A stretch of 64,000 bases of DNA, taken from the NCBI GenBank assembly GCA_000310025.1, contig FN647938.1:71798-135797 (forward strand), read 5' to 3'. The notes under the pieces were generated by a model. That model made no database searches. It saw nothing but the letters and a program-made list of their open reading frames with translations, and had not been told where the DNA came from. Within the stretch, counting starts at the first letter, position 1; each line of letters opens with the position of its first letter. Positions 1-14,200 of this stretch are shown here, one piece after another. The translations under genes and the position numbers were made by a program. The stretch comes from Ectocarpus siliculosus (lineage: Eukaryota; Sar; Phaeophyceae; Ectocarpales; Ectocarpaceae).

Positions 1-3000
1 GTTGTGGCCTGAGGGAAACGGGCAGGCTCCCGCGAGCAGCACCCCCACGATCCCCATGATCGTGCGGGTTTTTCCTGTCCCTGGGGGTCCCTGAAGCAGG
101 GAGAGTAGAAGGAGTTCATGCGAAAGGTGTCGCAACAGAGGATGAGAGCGTCATTGTATCAGCTGTGCGAATAGATAGAACCACTCTAAAAGGAGGCCCG
201 GGAAACATTCTGAATGTGGGTCAACGCTGACTGGCCCCACCAAAGTTGCGAACTGCCGGTGGAGACTTACAAAACACGCCGCCTTCGAGACACAACCACC
301 CCACCGCCCTTCATGTGCTCAGCCGTCCATACCGCACCAAAGCACTGAAGGAGTGAAACAAAATGTACACGTGTAGGTAGATCGCACCTGCAGCAGTGTG
401 AAACCCGACGGAGAGCCATCCACCACCTTTCGCATGGCCTGAACTTGGGAGCTATTGAACTTCTGTATCAGCGACATCCATAGCTTGGGCGGCACGCTGG
501 ATGGACCGGGGGGGGGGGGGGGGGTATACACGCTGGATGGGGGCGATAAATCTCCGTTCTGCCTCGCAGATGAACCGTTCTCCCGAGCGCCGCCGCCTGC
601 TTCTCTCCCACCACGACTGCTTGAAACAGGCAGGTGGTTGATGACGACAAAGCGCGGCAGCAACGTGGTCGGCGCCTTAGACGGGTTCAGCAAGAACTCG
701 TGGACCCTCTCAGGCAGTTCCGGCAAGGACATGACAGCTTGAAACTCGCGACATGCTGTCACCAGCGACCCCGCGCTGGAGATCGTGACGGGAACACCGC
801 AATTGTCGTTTCCCAGACACTCCTGAATGTCCTTCAAGGGCAACCATCCGCCCCGCCCGCCGACCCCATCTCCTCCAGTGGAGCTAACGCAGACTAGGAT
901 TCTGATCTTCACCACAACCGTCTTCGTAGAAGGCTTTCGGCTTAGCTTGTCGTACACCGGGTCCCACGCCTGCACCACTCCCAGCAAAGCGTTTGAGGAG
1001 GCTCTCCACATAGGCGAAGTAAGGGAAACCAGCTCCTGGCCCCTGAAGGGCGACGCCGGGACGTAGTCTTTGCCATTGCCGTAGGCGGGGACCGTCGGCA
1101 GTATGAGCTTTACCCTCAGAGAGTACAGCTTACCGTCGCTCGAAGAAACAGACGGCGGAGGAAGCGGGGCTGAAGCGGAAGAGGGTTGACCACCCTTGCC
1201 TTTCTTCCCTGCCCTTTTCTCCCCATCCACATCAAGCAGATTGGCAGTCTCTACCTGCACCAGAAGACGTTTGTGCGCAGCAAAATCGTGGCCATAGCAA
1301 GCAGTAAAAGAGCCGAGGTAGACAGAGGGAGTACCGGCCAAGTAACTTCGAGGCCAACTGAGCGCCAAGCTGGGTGGCTACATGCTTCATCAAGACGCTG
1401 CACGTCGTTAACGTATGCAAAGCGATAGATCGAACGATGGTCACCCACGGTCAATGGGAAACACAAACGCAAACGTAGCGAGATGGTGGACCTGATACTC
1501 GGCTCGAGCACACCCCTGTAGGCCGGCGGATAGGAAACAGCCGTGAGTTGGTTCCCCAGGGCAGAATTTATAGATGCTCATGCGAGCCAACGCATCGCAA
1601 AGAAGCTCAGCTCGCCCTGCGCATATCGCACAATGTCAACCTCACCTCTCCCCTGACCATCAAGACATTCCCGCGGCTCATCTTGGTGGCTGACTCTTGC
1701 TGCAGGCCCGCCACCGCTTCTTTCAGGACAAGCTGGGACATTGTCTTCTGGTAGTCGAGGAGTGAGGCGAACTCCGTCGGTACCGGCACCAAGTTAGCCT
1801 GAGGGAAGGCGGCAAGAGGCATACCATCCGCGTAGCCGTTCCCATTACCGGCAAAAGAGTCAAGTTTGTTGGTGCTGGTATGTCAACAGAAGTGCGGGGC
1901 GATGGCCTCCGTTGGGGTAGTGAAATTGCCAGAGTCGTGCACCGGTTGTTGGGGGGCTGATACTCCTGACGTATCGCCACTAGCCTGACAATCCACAAGC
2001 TAACCTACCATGACGATGTTGCTTTCTCATTCACATGATTTGCCGAAAACCAAAATTGAGTCGGGTGGCTTGAATCAAGACAAATTTTCGGGACAAAAAG
2101 TGAAAGAAGGCCCCAGAGATTGAATCAGGGAGACTTGGAATAGTTAAGACATGAACCTCATGCACGAACAGTCTTGGTCATGAAACCTTTCATAAGCCCA
2201 AAGCAAAAAGGAGAACAAAAGACAGTCCTGCTACCGAAAGGGTGCACATGCTGAGCACAACTCACCATCCTCTGGGCAGACTGTGCATCTTCTTCGATGC
2301 TGCAGTCCTTGGGGCAGTACACCCAGCGGAGAGCCGCGCGGTAGAAGCGAGAAGCACTCGGCCACAGACGTGCCGACAAGGATGGTTTATTTTGCTTCTG
2401 TTGTTGTGTCGACAACGATGGCTTCTGCTGCTTCTGTTGACTAGTGTCGTACCAGGCTGGTGCTTGTGCTGCACTTCTTGTCAACGGAATGAAGCCCTCG
2501 CCTCGAATCCTATCGCCATAATTATCGCTGCTGCCTTTAGCGAGGTTTACCGCAGAACTCGTACTGCGGGACAACGAAGAGGCTGGTGCTTGTGCTGCAC
2601 TTCTCGTGAAAGGAATGGCGTTCTTGCCGCCGTCACCGTCACAATCGTCACCACTGTCGCTGCTGTCACCAGCGAGGTTCACCACAGAATGTGCCTGTCC
2701 ACCCCCACCTCCACCACTCCTTTTGCCCGCCCCCGCCCCTCTACTCGCTTCCCCGGCTCCACTCCGGAACGGTGGAATCACCAGCCCAGCCCGTGCTCCC
2801 GCGGCTCCATTCCGGGAAGGTGGAATCACCAGCTCGGCACCCGCCCCCCTATTCGCCTCTCTACGCATTTCCTCTGCTCTGCCCCGGAATGGTGGAATAG
2901 TCAGCTCACCCATCCCCTTTGGAGCGGATTTACCGACTACAGCCGATTGCTGGCTGCCGACAGCGGAGTCGTGGGTACCGTTAGGAATAGCATCCCTGCT

Positions 3001-3300
3001 TGCACTGACTTTAGCGTGGCAGTCGTCGTCGCTGCTATCCGCATCGCTATCTTCTTCATCGCTCGTATTGCAAAGGTCAACAATGTCGAGGTCTAGCTCT
3101 GCGCCGTCTTCAGAATCACTTGAGATTTCTAATATCTGCCTCCGTTTGGTTGTGCCCTGACTTCCCGACTGCTCACCACGCCGTTTCCTTCGTAACGGCC
3201 CGCCGCCGCCCTCTTCGCCGCTACTTTCAGCACAAGCAGGGTTGTTTGGATCATCCTCGGACGAGTGCAAGCCGCCTATTTCCCGAAAACAGTGCACCAA
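1..3300 (-). CDS. Sen1/senataxin-like SF1 helicase, 5' part (3' end beyond window)
   Basis: Predicted RNA/DNA helicase of the Sen1/SETX/MAA3 group, which resolves R-loops and acts in transcription termination. Proposed exons, all minus: about 3275-2266, 1798-1646 (51 codons, phase 0 to 0), about 1377-388, and 90-1 running out of the window. The last junction joins LLQ to [10 protein letters not shown], a classic Walker A, across a 296-bp intron with GT/AG ends. The pre-helicase region has family-like stretches: FYRAALRW, VPVPTEFASLLDY, a beta-barrel-like segment and GSLVTACREF. The first exon is a long acidic, low-complexity region with repeats (IPPFR/IPPSR three times, RSAAQAPA twice) and SUMO-interaction-like motifs. 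No ATG lies near the 5' end of this frame, so an upstream exon is likely missing. The 5' acceptor of the third exon is uncertain. Motifs Ia to VI lie outside the window. Family assignment is firm; orthology to SETX rather than a related Upf1-like helicase is inference. Confidence 0.85.
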
Positions 3301-3324
3301 AACGAAAGCGATGGGCGGGCGCTA

Positions 3325-4985
3325 AAGGGTAAGAGATACACTTCCGTCGGAGATGCGCAGAGACGTGAAACAGCAGCAGAATTGTTTTCGCAATAATGGG
3401 TAGTTTAGGTCGCACGCATCGGGCTTCCAATCAGAAAAAGCTGGCGGGTGAAACAGTGGAGAACAAGGCCTGCTAATATTAACATGTGTGAGTCAAATTC
3501 AAATCAGCAGGTGCAACGGGAGAATCCGCTGAATTTGAAACTGGTCATGGACTGTGCTCGTTACACGAAACCTGAGTGAAAGTCTTGTTATCAGCAGCCG
3601 ACACAAGCCGAAGAAAAGAAGAAGCCGTTTAAAACACATGGAACAGGTTTTGGTTTCCACTTGTTATTATCATGATAAAATTTTCATTATCATGCAGCAC
3701 GTCGGCTTGGGCTTTTCTCACCGTGAAGCAGCGGTACAAACACATCCACCCAGCCCGCTGCATTCAGCAGTAGCAAAACACACTCATAAAGACCCTGCCC
3801 ACCCGGCCTGTTTTACTCAGCACCGGGAAGAGGATGCAGTGTCACGAGATGGGTCTTCCTTGCGACCTGACCAAGTCCCTCCTCCCACTTCTCACAGAGA
3901 GGAAAGAAAATACGAGGGCACCACGCACTGCCATGGTGTGGACAAACAACGGACTGAAAGCAGCTTCTTGCCGCTGGCCAATCTTCGCAATAGAGCTAGA
4001 CTTGCACCTAGCACGTTTTGCTGGCGTTCTCATGTCACAGCGCCTGCCCGATCCGCTGTCATGATATCCCGATCGGTGAAGGAGCGCTTGCGTTGATTTT
4101 TCCCGCCCTGCTCCTTTTACGGAAGCGGAGAGAAATGCCCTTTTGTATCCCCACCGAAACGAATTTCCACGTTTATGTACCCCAAGAAACGTTGGGTACG
4201 TAAGAACGAGCCTCCGTTTCAACATCGCGTCGTGAGGAACGCCCCATCGGGGACATGACAACAACGAAAAACCTCAACCAGTGGCCACGTGTATCAACCG
4301 CGGACGGACACAGGAAACCGCACCGTCAGTTCCCTTTTCTTTGAAAATTTGAAACACAACACACATGCATGATGATGGATGATACGTGTTACGCAACACC
4401 ACCCATCACTCTGTCACGCCAACATTGCAGCAGGCAGCACTTAAAAGCTCTCATAAATAGCGTAGTGTAGTCCAACGGTGAAGCGACATAGAGAAAAGGA
4501 AAACAACGTTTCTTCGCAAGATCAACTACTGTACTTCAAGTTGTTCTGAAGTGTAGCACCGAAACGATTCACCCGACCAATTCCACACCACTACAATACT
4601 AGCATATTGAGGTGTCAAGTTAAAGCAGACAGGGGCTCGGAAAGAGTCGTTCGCGCATAGTTCAGCACGAAATGGTCAGGATGGTGAATCCTGGCATATC
4701 GTCAGCCCTCAGCCCGCAGCCCGCAGGACATCGTCTACAGGTCTAGACTACAGCAGTAGTTCAGAGTATTGTACTGCCGTGCTGTATACACACGACCGGC
4801 CTGAACAATTACAGTAGTGGGCCCTGCATAGTGCGGGTATGTGTCCAGGGACTTTACCGGCACTTAACCGGACACCGGCCCCTATTCAAAGTACAGGACG
4901 ACTTGGTATTTCAGTGTGCTAGCCGAAACCACCGGCACCATATCGGGCACCCGGCATTATTCGACCGGCACTTCAATATACAGTG
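3325..4985. other. Gene-poor stretch upstream of the helicase
   Basis: No reading frame here resembles a known family. A minus-strand ATG frame at about 4035-3842 (MRTPAKRARCK...) could be an upstream exon of the helicase, but nothing beyond position and strand supports that. The rest is AT-richer sequence without clear repeats. Confidence 0.4.
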
Positions 4986-4990
4986 GCCGG

Positions 4991-5308
4991 TCGCCCCGGT
5001 GGTCTAGTTGGTATCCTCGAAACCATCTAAAGGTCAGGTCAGGGGTTCGAATCCCGGCGGAAGCGAGCTTCTCTTGCAAAGTGAATTTTTCTCTCGCTTC
5101 CGCTTCTGGCCTAGTGGATAGCGCTGGTTCGTGTGTACACAGAGGGAAGAGAGTGCTGAACTCTTCTCGCCCTAAAAATCGAAGGCAAAGTGCCGCAGGA
5201 GGGGAGGGTAGAGAGGGGCTCTTCTGTGCGACCACGGGTTGGAGTAAACGGCACTATTATAAGTAGTGCTGTGAGCGCTGATTTGAAGTGAAGACAAAAA
5301 AAAAAAAA
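4991..5308 (+). mobile_element. tRNA-derived SINE with poly(A) tail
   Basis: A pol III-type promoter is visible: an A-box-like tggtctagttggta (from about 5000) and a perfect B-box core ggttcgaatccc (from about 5043), spaced as in a tRNA. The acceptor and anticodon stems pair poorly, so this is a tRNA relic and not a working tRNA. A second A-box-like motif, tggcctagtggata, lies at 5107-5120, suggesting a dimeric or composite head. The element ends in A13 (5296-5308). The motif atacag occurs both just before the head (about 4978) and just after the tail, a possible imperfect target duplication. Confidence 0.65.
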
Positions 5309-8200
5309 TACAGGGCCCACTCCTGCTGTACTTTTGTAATATTAATATTTGCGTAACATGCATATTCTCTCTGTGCCTTGCCATTTGACCGGGAGTGTTG
5401 ATGCCCCCCCACTACTGTATTGCATGACCTTCAAACAAGAGGAGGCAACCGGGGAGGCACGGACGAAAAATAGGCAGCCAAGAGCTTGCGTGGCCACTGC
5501 TGTGTCTTGTGTCTATGTGTCTACGCTGTAACTGCAATCAAGAATCTGAAGTCGCGGTCCGCGAATTCGCCGCACCGTAGGAAATCCGGTCACATTTCCT
5601 GCCTGCCCTTGGCGAGCAGTCGAATCTCTCAATGCCGCAAGCAAGGGTTTCACCAGTACACCATGGGAGCTGCCGGCCATCGACTATGCATGACGTCCGC
5701 AATCGCCAAAGTATGAGGCACAGGGAGAGTAAAAAACACAAGACATGATCATGCCGCAGTCAATGGTGACAGAGGGAGAGAGAGAGGACAGCAGTCCTCT
5801 CGTGATAGGGGCGCCCCTTACCTTGCAAGACACTCCGCGTCGAAGGCCCTGGCCCATCTTGGTGATCACCTCTTGGCGCGTCTCGCCCTTCGTCCGTCAT
5901 CAATCTAGATATTGGTCTCTCTCCTAGCTCTCTCCTCTCTCTCTGAGGTTGTTAGCATGCTCGAAGAACAACCGACTCAGGACTGCCGACCGCGACCAAA
6001 CCCACCTCGCCGTCTGGCATTTGATTTTGCCCCAGGGTATGTGCATGTTTCAATCGAGAGGCCCCCCCATCATTTTATTGTCGTTGCGGATGTCAAACTC
6101 AACTGCAATGGCGAGAAAGGTCGCGCAGAGATACACCGAAGGGCCGCATACAAGCGGCAGCTTAGGACCTTAGGACCCGAGGCTCGGTTTCTTATTTGTT
6201 AGGTGCAACGTTGAAAATGTGGGATTTACAACAACAGCAAACATCTTGTGTGTGTGTTATGCGGACAAATTACAGCAACAATGATTCAAGAATTTAGTGC
6301 TGTTGTTTTGTTTTCCTCGTGCATGTCTACGTGTTGTTTGGTCGTGTGGCCGTTTGCACGTTTTTCGGCTCAGATTCCGCATTAGTTTTTTGACCAAATC
6401 AAATGTTTATCCCGACAAAAAGAACATGCAAAGCAAAACCTGTGGCGCTTATCCTCACCTCGACGAGCATAGGCACAACAACTCTACTGTTTACGTGCAC
6501 CAAGACAAAACGGTGTAGTACGTGCACCAAAACAACTGCTGCTGTGTATGTGCGCCAAATCACCGTGTTTTTTTTGCTGAAAATTCGCGCTTCGAAATAA
6601 TTTAATTATTTTTTGTTGTACCTATGTATGGGATCTGAGCCTATTTTACTGCTGTGGTACATTCACATGGAAATACAACCAACGTCATTGTTAGTACAGC
6701 AACCGTATACCTTAAGACGTGACGGTGAAGTAGGGACTTATGCAGGGCCTACAGTAGTGCACCTTCGGCTCATAAGTTTTCCTACTTGCTGGATGTGTTT
6801 TTTCTGGTGATCTGTTCACTGGTGTAGCTGCCTCCAAAACCACACATCACGGTGCCAATTTACGTCGAGGAATGAAAAGATAACAAATCAAAATGTATTG
6901 CAAGTTCGCAGCGTACGCTTTTGCAAATGCGTAGCAACAGTGCCCTCAAAGAGTGACCGAATATCGCATTCCAGGCAGGGAGAGCAAATGCTCCAAAAGG
7001 ACGCTTGCTGATCAAAATCGCATGCGGAAATTTCGCGAACCTCGCCTATCACGGGCATCCAGACGAACGAGAAAAAACACCGCGGTCTACGCTAATCGTT
7101 GCGCCACAGGCCCTCAATTTGGCCCCCACGCGAAGGCAGGTCCAACTATCATGACAAAAAAGAGCTAGCTACACTCAAACAGTGCCCTCCAGACAATGTT
7201 GCACATGATCTATCGTACACCGCCGTACCACCCCCCCTCATCGTGCTTCTAGTAGACAAGCGAAGCACATCATACTATGTAAACACACAACTGAAAAGAC
7301 AGGAGCGACTTCCGCCAGCAGCCCAAAAACGCAGTAAACACGAGTACGTGTGAAGTACACAGAGTACCACGGGATATGCATACCCCCTGTGAGAAGCGCA
7401 ATCCTTTATTCACTGGTTCAGTAGTCCAATTATTTCCGCTTGTTGGGTACGACGGGGCGCGCGCGACGAAAAACATGAGAGGAAACTATTTAGAGGCAAG
7501 ATGGCAACGGCGAACGCCTTTTAACAACTGAAAGCTTGACCTCTCGACGGTAGCCTCTTACCATCAACACCGCAAAAACACTTTAATGTGCCTGCAGTTG
7601 GGACACTTTCTGTACATCACGACCACTGTCTACGAGCCAAGCCCTGTTATTCCACTTGCATCATGCTTGCAGCAGTTTCACGAAATACACAACTTTGCAA
7701 GGAATAGAATAGCCTACAACACGCGTTCCACTTCTCTTCAATCATGGATCATCCAAGAGTTTGCTGATGTCCCCCATGGTTCGTGGCCAGACAAGTTGTT
7801 TGATCTGGACAGCGGAAGGATGTACCAAACCAGCAGGCAGGCAGGCAGGCAGGCAGGAAGACACAAGGGAGTTGAAACAATCGCATACCAGAATCATCAC
7901 AAGGCCTAGGCACTCGTGAGGAAAACACATACACGTACTACCGGTACTGACTGCATCCTGCGCTGAAAAACCTCGGTCCGTCAAAAAGACAGCGAGAACA
8001 GATGATACATTGAACCTCGTGTGAACGTCGACGGACGTTGCCATAGGTAGGATCCGTCTACTGGACTACGAGGTCGTGGCCAGAGCCGAAAAACGACATC
8101 GGGCGCACTACGTGTCACGTCGCATCCGCGTATGCTCGGATGAGCTGCATTGGCACTCCAGAGCCGAAATTGTGCTTGACTGAGTCAACGTGTCTCCATG
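5309..8200. other. Intergenic, no gene recognised
   Basis: I see no frame with family similarity. There is a short (CAGG)n tract at about 7833-7858. A 55-codon minus ATG frame (5680-5513) has coding-like composition but no other support. It lies 3' of the CDC50 gene. Confidence 0.4.
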
Positions 8201-8202
8201 TA

Positions 8203-11200
8203 CTACGGAAATTTCGGGTCCACCAGGGAACAACATGCCCGCCAAAGCCGTTTCGCCGACTACCACAACATGTCAAGACTGCCCCCGACGGGAACAGCGC
8301 ACTCACCGCGATGAGAAGAGCCAATACGAGAACCACGCCCCCGATGGAGGGAAGCGACTGCCCCCAATACAAGTTGCGGCCACCGAAGTCGTTCGTGTTG
8401 GACACGATGATGGACTTGGTGCCATCGTAGTAGTCCACGATGAAGTTGTTGGACACATCGAAGGACAAAGTATCCCCTTCATTCAGACCGTCATCGATCC
8501 TGGATCGAACGGTTCGTCGGGAAATGAATTATTTCGCCACTATTTAGAGGTTGATCGTACGAGACCGTTCCAATGGAATGTTAAGATAGTGCTTATAAAC
8601 TAAAGAACGTTGTTCTTCTCGGCGTGCGGATGTCACAGAGGGTTGATCAAAGTGCGCATAGGTATTTTCCGACCGAAACGTAAGGCTTGGAGTGCGCATA
8701 GGTATTTTCCGACCGACACGTAAGGCTTGGAGGCACAGAGAGATAAGGGAACAGGCAGGAGAAAGCCATGCGGAAAATGAAAATGGTGCATTACCATTGC
8801 GCCAAGAATCCAATGAGTCACTACGACCGTCGGCCTCCAACGCGTGTCCACAGAAAGACAAAAAGGTGACCGTGGGCAGAAGTACCGGCCCGGTCACCTC
8901 AGAAGACATTAAAAAAAAAGTATAGCATGGCTGGTACGTTGTGGCGAAGCTCACGCGGGAGGCATCATCTACAATATAGAGCACCGTAGCTGAACAAAAC
9001 CTTTTATATCTCCTTGGAATCAGGGTCGATTTCATGTTGGTAGTAAAATAGTATATTGCTGAAGTCTGGGTACCACAAACTACAAACGGTAGGCAGTGTG
9101 ATCCCTCTGATTCCCTTCTTCAAGCCCCTGGGATGTTCCCGCAGAGTACCCCGCAGCAAGACAAGGATGGTGGCAGTGTAACCAACGCTGCTACATTGGT
9201 ATCATCTATTAATAGCTTCAGAAGCTATGACGGATCGCACTGCTGCATGTAGCGACAATATTACAAGTGTTTGCTCTACATTCACAGAATGACAACATAC
9301 TGAATTTGTTGGGAATGTTAGACCCGGTACACTGGACAAAACTGAAAAGGGGGTGTGTATTTAGTGCGGACCGATAAAACACAATTCGGTGAATTTGTGT
9401 AATTTCTAAACACGACCAACGGCGCAAATGCCCCAAACAATAATTCTCACGCCCCGCCACCCTACTCGCGCCATCCATCCCTTTCGAATCTAGGAAACGA
9501 TGGAGCTATCGACGAAGATTACGGCTCGCAACACCCCACAATATCCCTCACAAATCAGTCCCATCCTCTCGGGGTACGGTAAGGCTGGAGGAATGAACCC
9601 ATAAATCAGAAATCGGGAGGGTGCAGAATAAACGAACAAGACTCACCTGCCGTAAAGCTTGCGAAATGAGGAAAGCCCCGATACCCGCATCCAGACGATG
9701 AAGTGCTCGTTTTTGACGCCGTCCAGAGGGCTAATCACCTTCGAACAGAAACAAATATCGACACAGCACACTTTCGAGTCATAGAAAACATGGCTTTTCG
9801 AGCCAAAAGTACCAGCGACAGCGCTGGGATCGAATCGATTCCCCATGATATAGTCTGGGAAAAGGCATTCGAGACCCTTACTTTCCAAGTTGGTAGACGT
9901 TGCAACGAACATGACTGATACACCACCTGTTTCACCGACAACAGATGGCCGCCATTGTCTGCTCGCAACGCAAAAACCGTAACTGTCTCCCATGCCAAAC
10001 CAGTCGTGCTTCATTCCTGTGTCGAGACGGCGCCGTGAGCAACTGGAGAACACTGCCGTTACTGGAACTTACGCAGAAGTCTACGGCATGGTGATGTGCG
10101 TCTTTTTCAGTCACCTCTGGGAACGTCTCGTAAAGGTACTGGGTAGTGTCCTCGTCGGGGTAGTAGTAGGCTGTCGAGTCCGTCACGCCGCAGCCTTCGA
10201 ACGTCGTTCCCCCGTCGCTGTCGGTGAGGCTAGTGGCACACAAAGGCCGCAAGCGCCACATAAACATACGCCCACCGACATTGGAACGACGCCATGGCCG
10301 ACAAGTGAGGTACCGGTCACGCGGGTATGTGTACAAGGACCGCACATGCACCGCACAGAAAGGTCGGAAACACACCATGGAAACCAACGCAATGCACTGC
10401 TTGACAACGACCAGTGTATGGCCATGGGAGAGGATATTCGACAAGTGAGATCTAAAGGCCCGCCATGACATTGGAGCGGGTATCATACGGGTGGTTGGGT
10501 CTCAGCGCATCTGCACCACCGTCTACCACACATCCTACGTTCACAAACCCTCTTGTGTACAGTATCCCCAGAGAAACAGCGGCGGCATACCATAAAACGT
10601 GAAAATGCGTTGAAAGCTCCATTCCCGTCACAACAAAATCATCTCATAATCCAGGCGGCAGCGTCGTCTGAAACATATGGCCCTACCCAGGTCTATCCAC
10701 TCCCAGCCCAGCAAAAGCTACCGCGGCGCATGGTGAACTCCTCTGTGGTTTGACGCTGAGTTCTCACCCTGCATCCGTGAGACAGGCTACACACCCATCT
10801 TCGTCTTCGCAAGCGGTCGTCACGAAACCATCTGGTTGGACGAACTGCAGGGGGATCGACAACGTGCGGTGGACATCGGGTGGTATAGAACGTGTCACGT
10901 GATGTCAAATCACTAGTTGCATCGTTTCGCCGCGAGGGCGCAAGCTCGACCAATCGACTGTTCGCACAAAACTCGCATTGAAAACGAACTTCTTCTCTTC
11001 TTCTTGTCTGCCAACTCGGACGATTCTAGAACCATTGTGGTCTTGACAGCAACTACAGTGCCGCAGACCAAGGTTGGGGGCGAGACGAAACGATCTTGTA
11101 GCATGCATAGCTGATTCAGGTTACATCTCAAGCTCGAGGGAATGCAGCAAAACATGCAGCTTGCTCCATTGTTCGCGGGCAACCCAAGAGCGGCGATAGG

Positions 11201-14200
11201 TCCATCCAACCAAAGCAGCCCCATTCCGAGAACCAACGTTTGCCGACATTCAAGTATGACTCAACGACGTTGGCATCGCCTGTGCACACAAGAGGAGTAC
11301 GCCCACACCTTATCTGCCACGTCCGAGTCCCAGGCGATGTCTGTCTCCTCCATGGTTTGCCCAGACGAGACGGTGAAGATGTCATTGAAGAGGGTGTTGG
11401 CTATCAACCCGCACGGGTGCAGCACCAGGGTTCCATTGTAGATAAGAGGGTCGCAGTCGTCGATGTCCGAGGTGGACGTGGAGCCCAACAACTGACTGCT
11501 GCCGACCGAAGCTACATACCTAACAGAAAGATTCAAGCACACAGCTGTAAGCATACATTCGATTCCAAAGATCTATCGCGTAAACGACGAGACACAAACA
11601 CGACAAAACGTCGTACGCATACAGTCACTTTGTAGAGAACGTACGCGAGCAAATAACACGAGACTTGGTTCTAGTCGTGCGGTTTTGGAGCTCTCGGACG
11701 ATACGCGGACAAAAGCTAGCGAGTGGCCGTATCGCTCTCAGTCCTCTAGCACAATGATCGGTTTCATACATTGCACCTCATTTACACGCCATCCAACTAC
11801 TGCTGCATGTATAGATGGAGGTGGAAAGATCGCGGATTGACCTCGATCATGCCGTATGGGTCAAAACTGCACGCAATGGGTGAGATCACGCTGTTACTAG
11901 GGCATATATTTGAAAGGGACTACTCGATGGACAGATCCGTCGTGGCCGTGAACTTACGTTTTTGTGTTTATGTTTCTGCCCTCAACCCCCTTGCCCGAAT
12001 GTAATGGACACACGCAGTTCACTCCGCCTTCTCGTGCCTCTTGTTGTCTTCACAGCTGGATACGTGAGCACGCGAGCCATTTGATGTGCACAATCAAAAT
12101 CGACTGAGACTCACGTGGCGTGGTTCTGGTAGAAATTCGTGAGCTCGTAATATACATATGCCGGTCCCGGAATGTCTTTCTCCACGTCAAACGTAATGGT
12201 GCAGTCCAAGTTCTCCTTGTAGGTGGTGATCTTGCAGTCGTCTCCGTCCGAACCGTCTCCGTCGTACTGGTACCTACGCCAGACAGACATCACAAAGATT
12301 TTGTATGTGCAAAAAAGATGCAACACATCGTGAAGCACTGCAGATGGTGCAAACTTGAGTCAACACATGAATCTATCATACAGCTCCATATGTGCAGCAC
12401 CACTTGGTTGGTGAGGAGAAGTACCAGCGTTACACGAGATGCCGCAATGCCGCAATGCCGCAATCACAGCGAGGGAACGATGTTTACCTTGCCCAACCCT
12501 GCTCACCTTGCATGCATGCATACAACACACGTATTTCTCGATGCACAGATGCACCGCAAATCCAATCAGCATCCATCGGCGCCAGGTCAATACAGTCAGG
12601 TGAACTACACACACCACAATGTGCACTCGCTGTGAAAATGCAACCAAGGGTACAACGAATAAAATACCCGCCCTACATCTTCCAACATCTTCCTCTACAC
12701 CTTGCTTGCCTAACATATACTGGTACCTGGTAGTCAGATACACAAGACGGCCACCGAACTACCCGTTGCGTCTGTTACCCACAGGGAAGATATCGCTACA
12801 TCCTGCTCGGGGAACTGTATAAATACAAGTTGGTCATCATGCAATGCTACGAGATAGGGAGGGGTTATGAGCCGTGGGGTTGGCCCAATACCGGCAGCAG
12901 TCTGTATCTGCGATTGTCTGCGATGCTGTGATGTGGAGACTTCAGAGACTTCCTCCGCACTTCATACATACGTATCCTGAATATATTGAGCGGATCTTCA
13001 AGACTGTCAACGCGCTCCCCGCTGGTGTCAAATGCTACAACAACGACGGAGGAATACACACACACGCCGTGACGATGACACACGCGATGCTACAGCAGCA
13101 GTACCCCAAACGATCGGCACGAAGTAGCACTGCCGCCGGAGAAAAATGAGCACGGGTGGCAGACACGAAAAAAACACTACAAGAGATAGAACCTACGGGC
13201 AGCGCGGTGTGGAAAGCAGGTGGAAAATTCCGGAGCACAGCAGTTCCAACAGAGCCAGCTCGTTCTCTCGCATGGACCGTTTGTCAAAATCCCAGTCTGT
13301 CTCATGTTTCGCTTGCTGGAGGCGGCGTCGTTTGTTTGCTTCCCTCATCCCCCGCCCTATTGTTGTCCAGCGAAAGACGTCATCCCTGTATCGTTCTGAC
13401 TCCCATGCGGTGATTGCGTCAACAGCACCAACCGCCGTATATTCGCTCTCCGCTGCTGTTGTGGCTGCTGTAGGCAAGACCTCAATCTATACCATGCATT
13501 CACCCATCGATTTTTCCAACGGCAAACAGAACCGCCAAGACTCTCTCTGTTATTTAGCCAGAGAGTAGGCAACAGGTCTGCTGTTTCTGCTGTGCTTTCA
13601 CCCATGGAAGGAGGGTGGCTACGGGGTTCGACCAAGGTGCCCTTGGTGAAGACAATTTGGGCGATGGAAGGGATTGAACCACTTCGGATGGGTGTGGTTC
13701 TGTGGATGTGCGAGACTCAGCAGTATTCTACCTCTGTTCTTCTCCTGGTTTGAATCGCGCGTGGTTGAGATCTCCGCTTTCGCAATCCCGCCTTGAACAC
13801 CTGGGGACGGGGGTGAGGTATGTCCTACGAATTTTTGGCACAAGTGCCTATGCAGCACGGCCATCTGTTGTCGGAGCACGACCAAACCGGTGTGACGAAG
13901 AGTGCCCTATTTTTTTTCCTCAGAAGCCAGCAGATCGTCAATCGGTGCTATATAGACCTCGCTCTGGTCGAAAAGGAGGGCATATCCGGTACCCCGGAAA
14001 TTAGGCGGCGGTCAAACTTGAGCCCTTGCATGGCGTTGGAACAGGCCAATATATAGAGCCTTTTATCCCTCCTGGGGTGAAGGGGAAAAAGGTCACGCTT
14101 CGCGCTCTGCAGCTCATGACAATTCATTGCTAATCCATCTCGGACTCTGACCTGTGGAAGAGATGAACATCGTAAGAAAAAAAAGCACAGCAGTGTACTG

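Noticed and set aside
2242-3160. Plus-strand frames of 284 and 184 codons
   Set aside because: Antisense to the low-complexity N-terminal exon of the helicase; no domain and biased composition explained by the opposite strand.
4957-5235. Minus-strand frame containing AGIRTPDL
   Set aside because: This peptide is what a tRNA-like B-box reads as on the reverse strand; the DNA is a SINE.
5513-5680. 55-codon minus ATG frame (MAGSSHGVLVKPLLAAL...)
   Set aside because: Coding-like look only; no family match, no neighbouring exons and no regulatory evidence.
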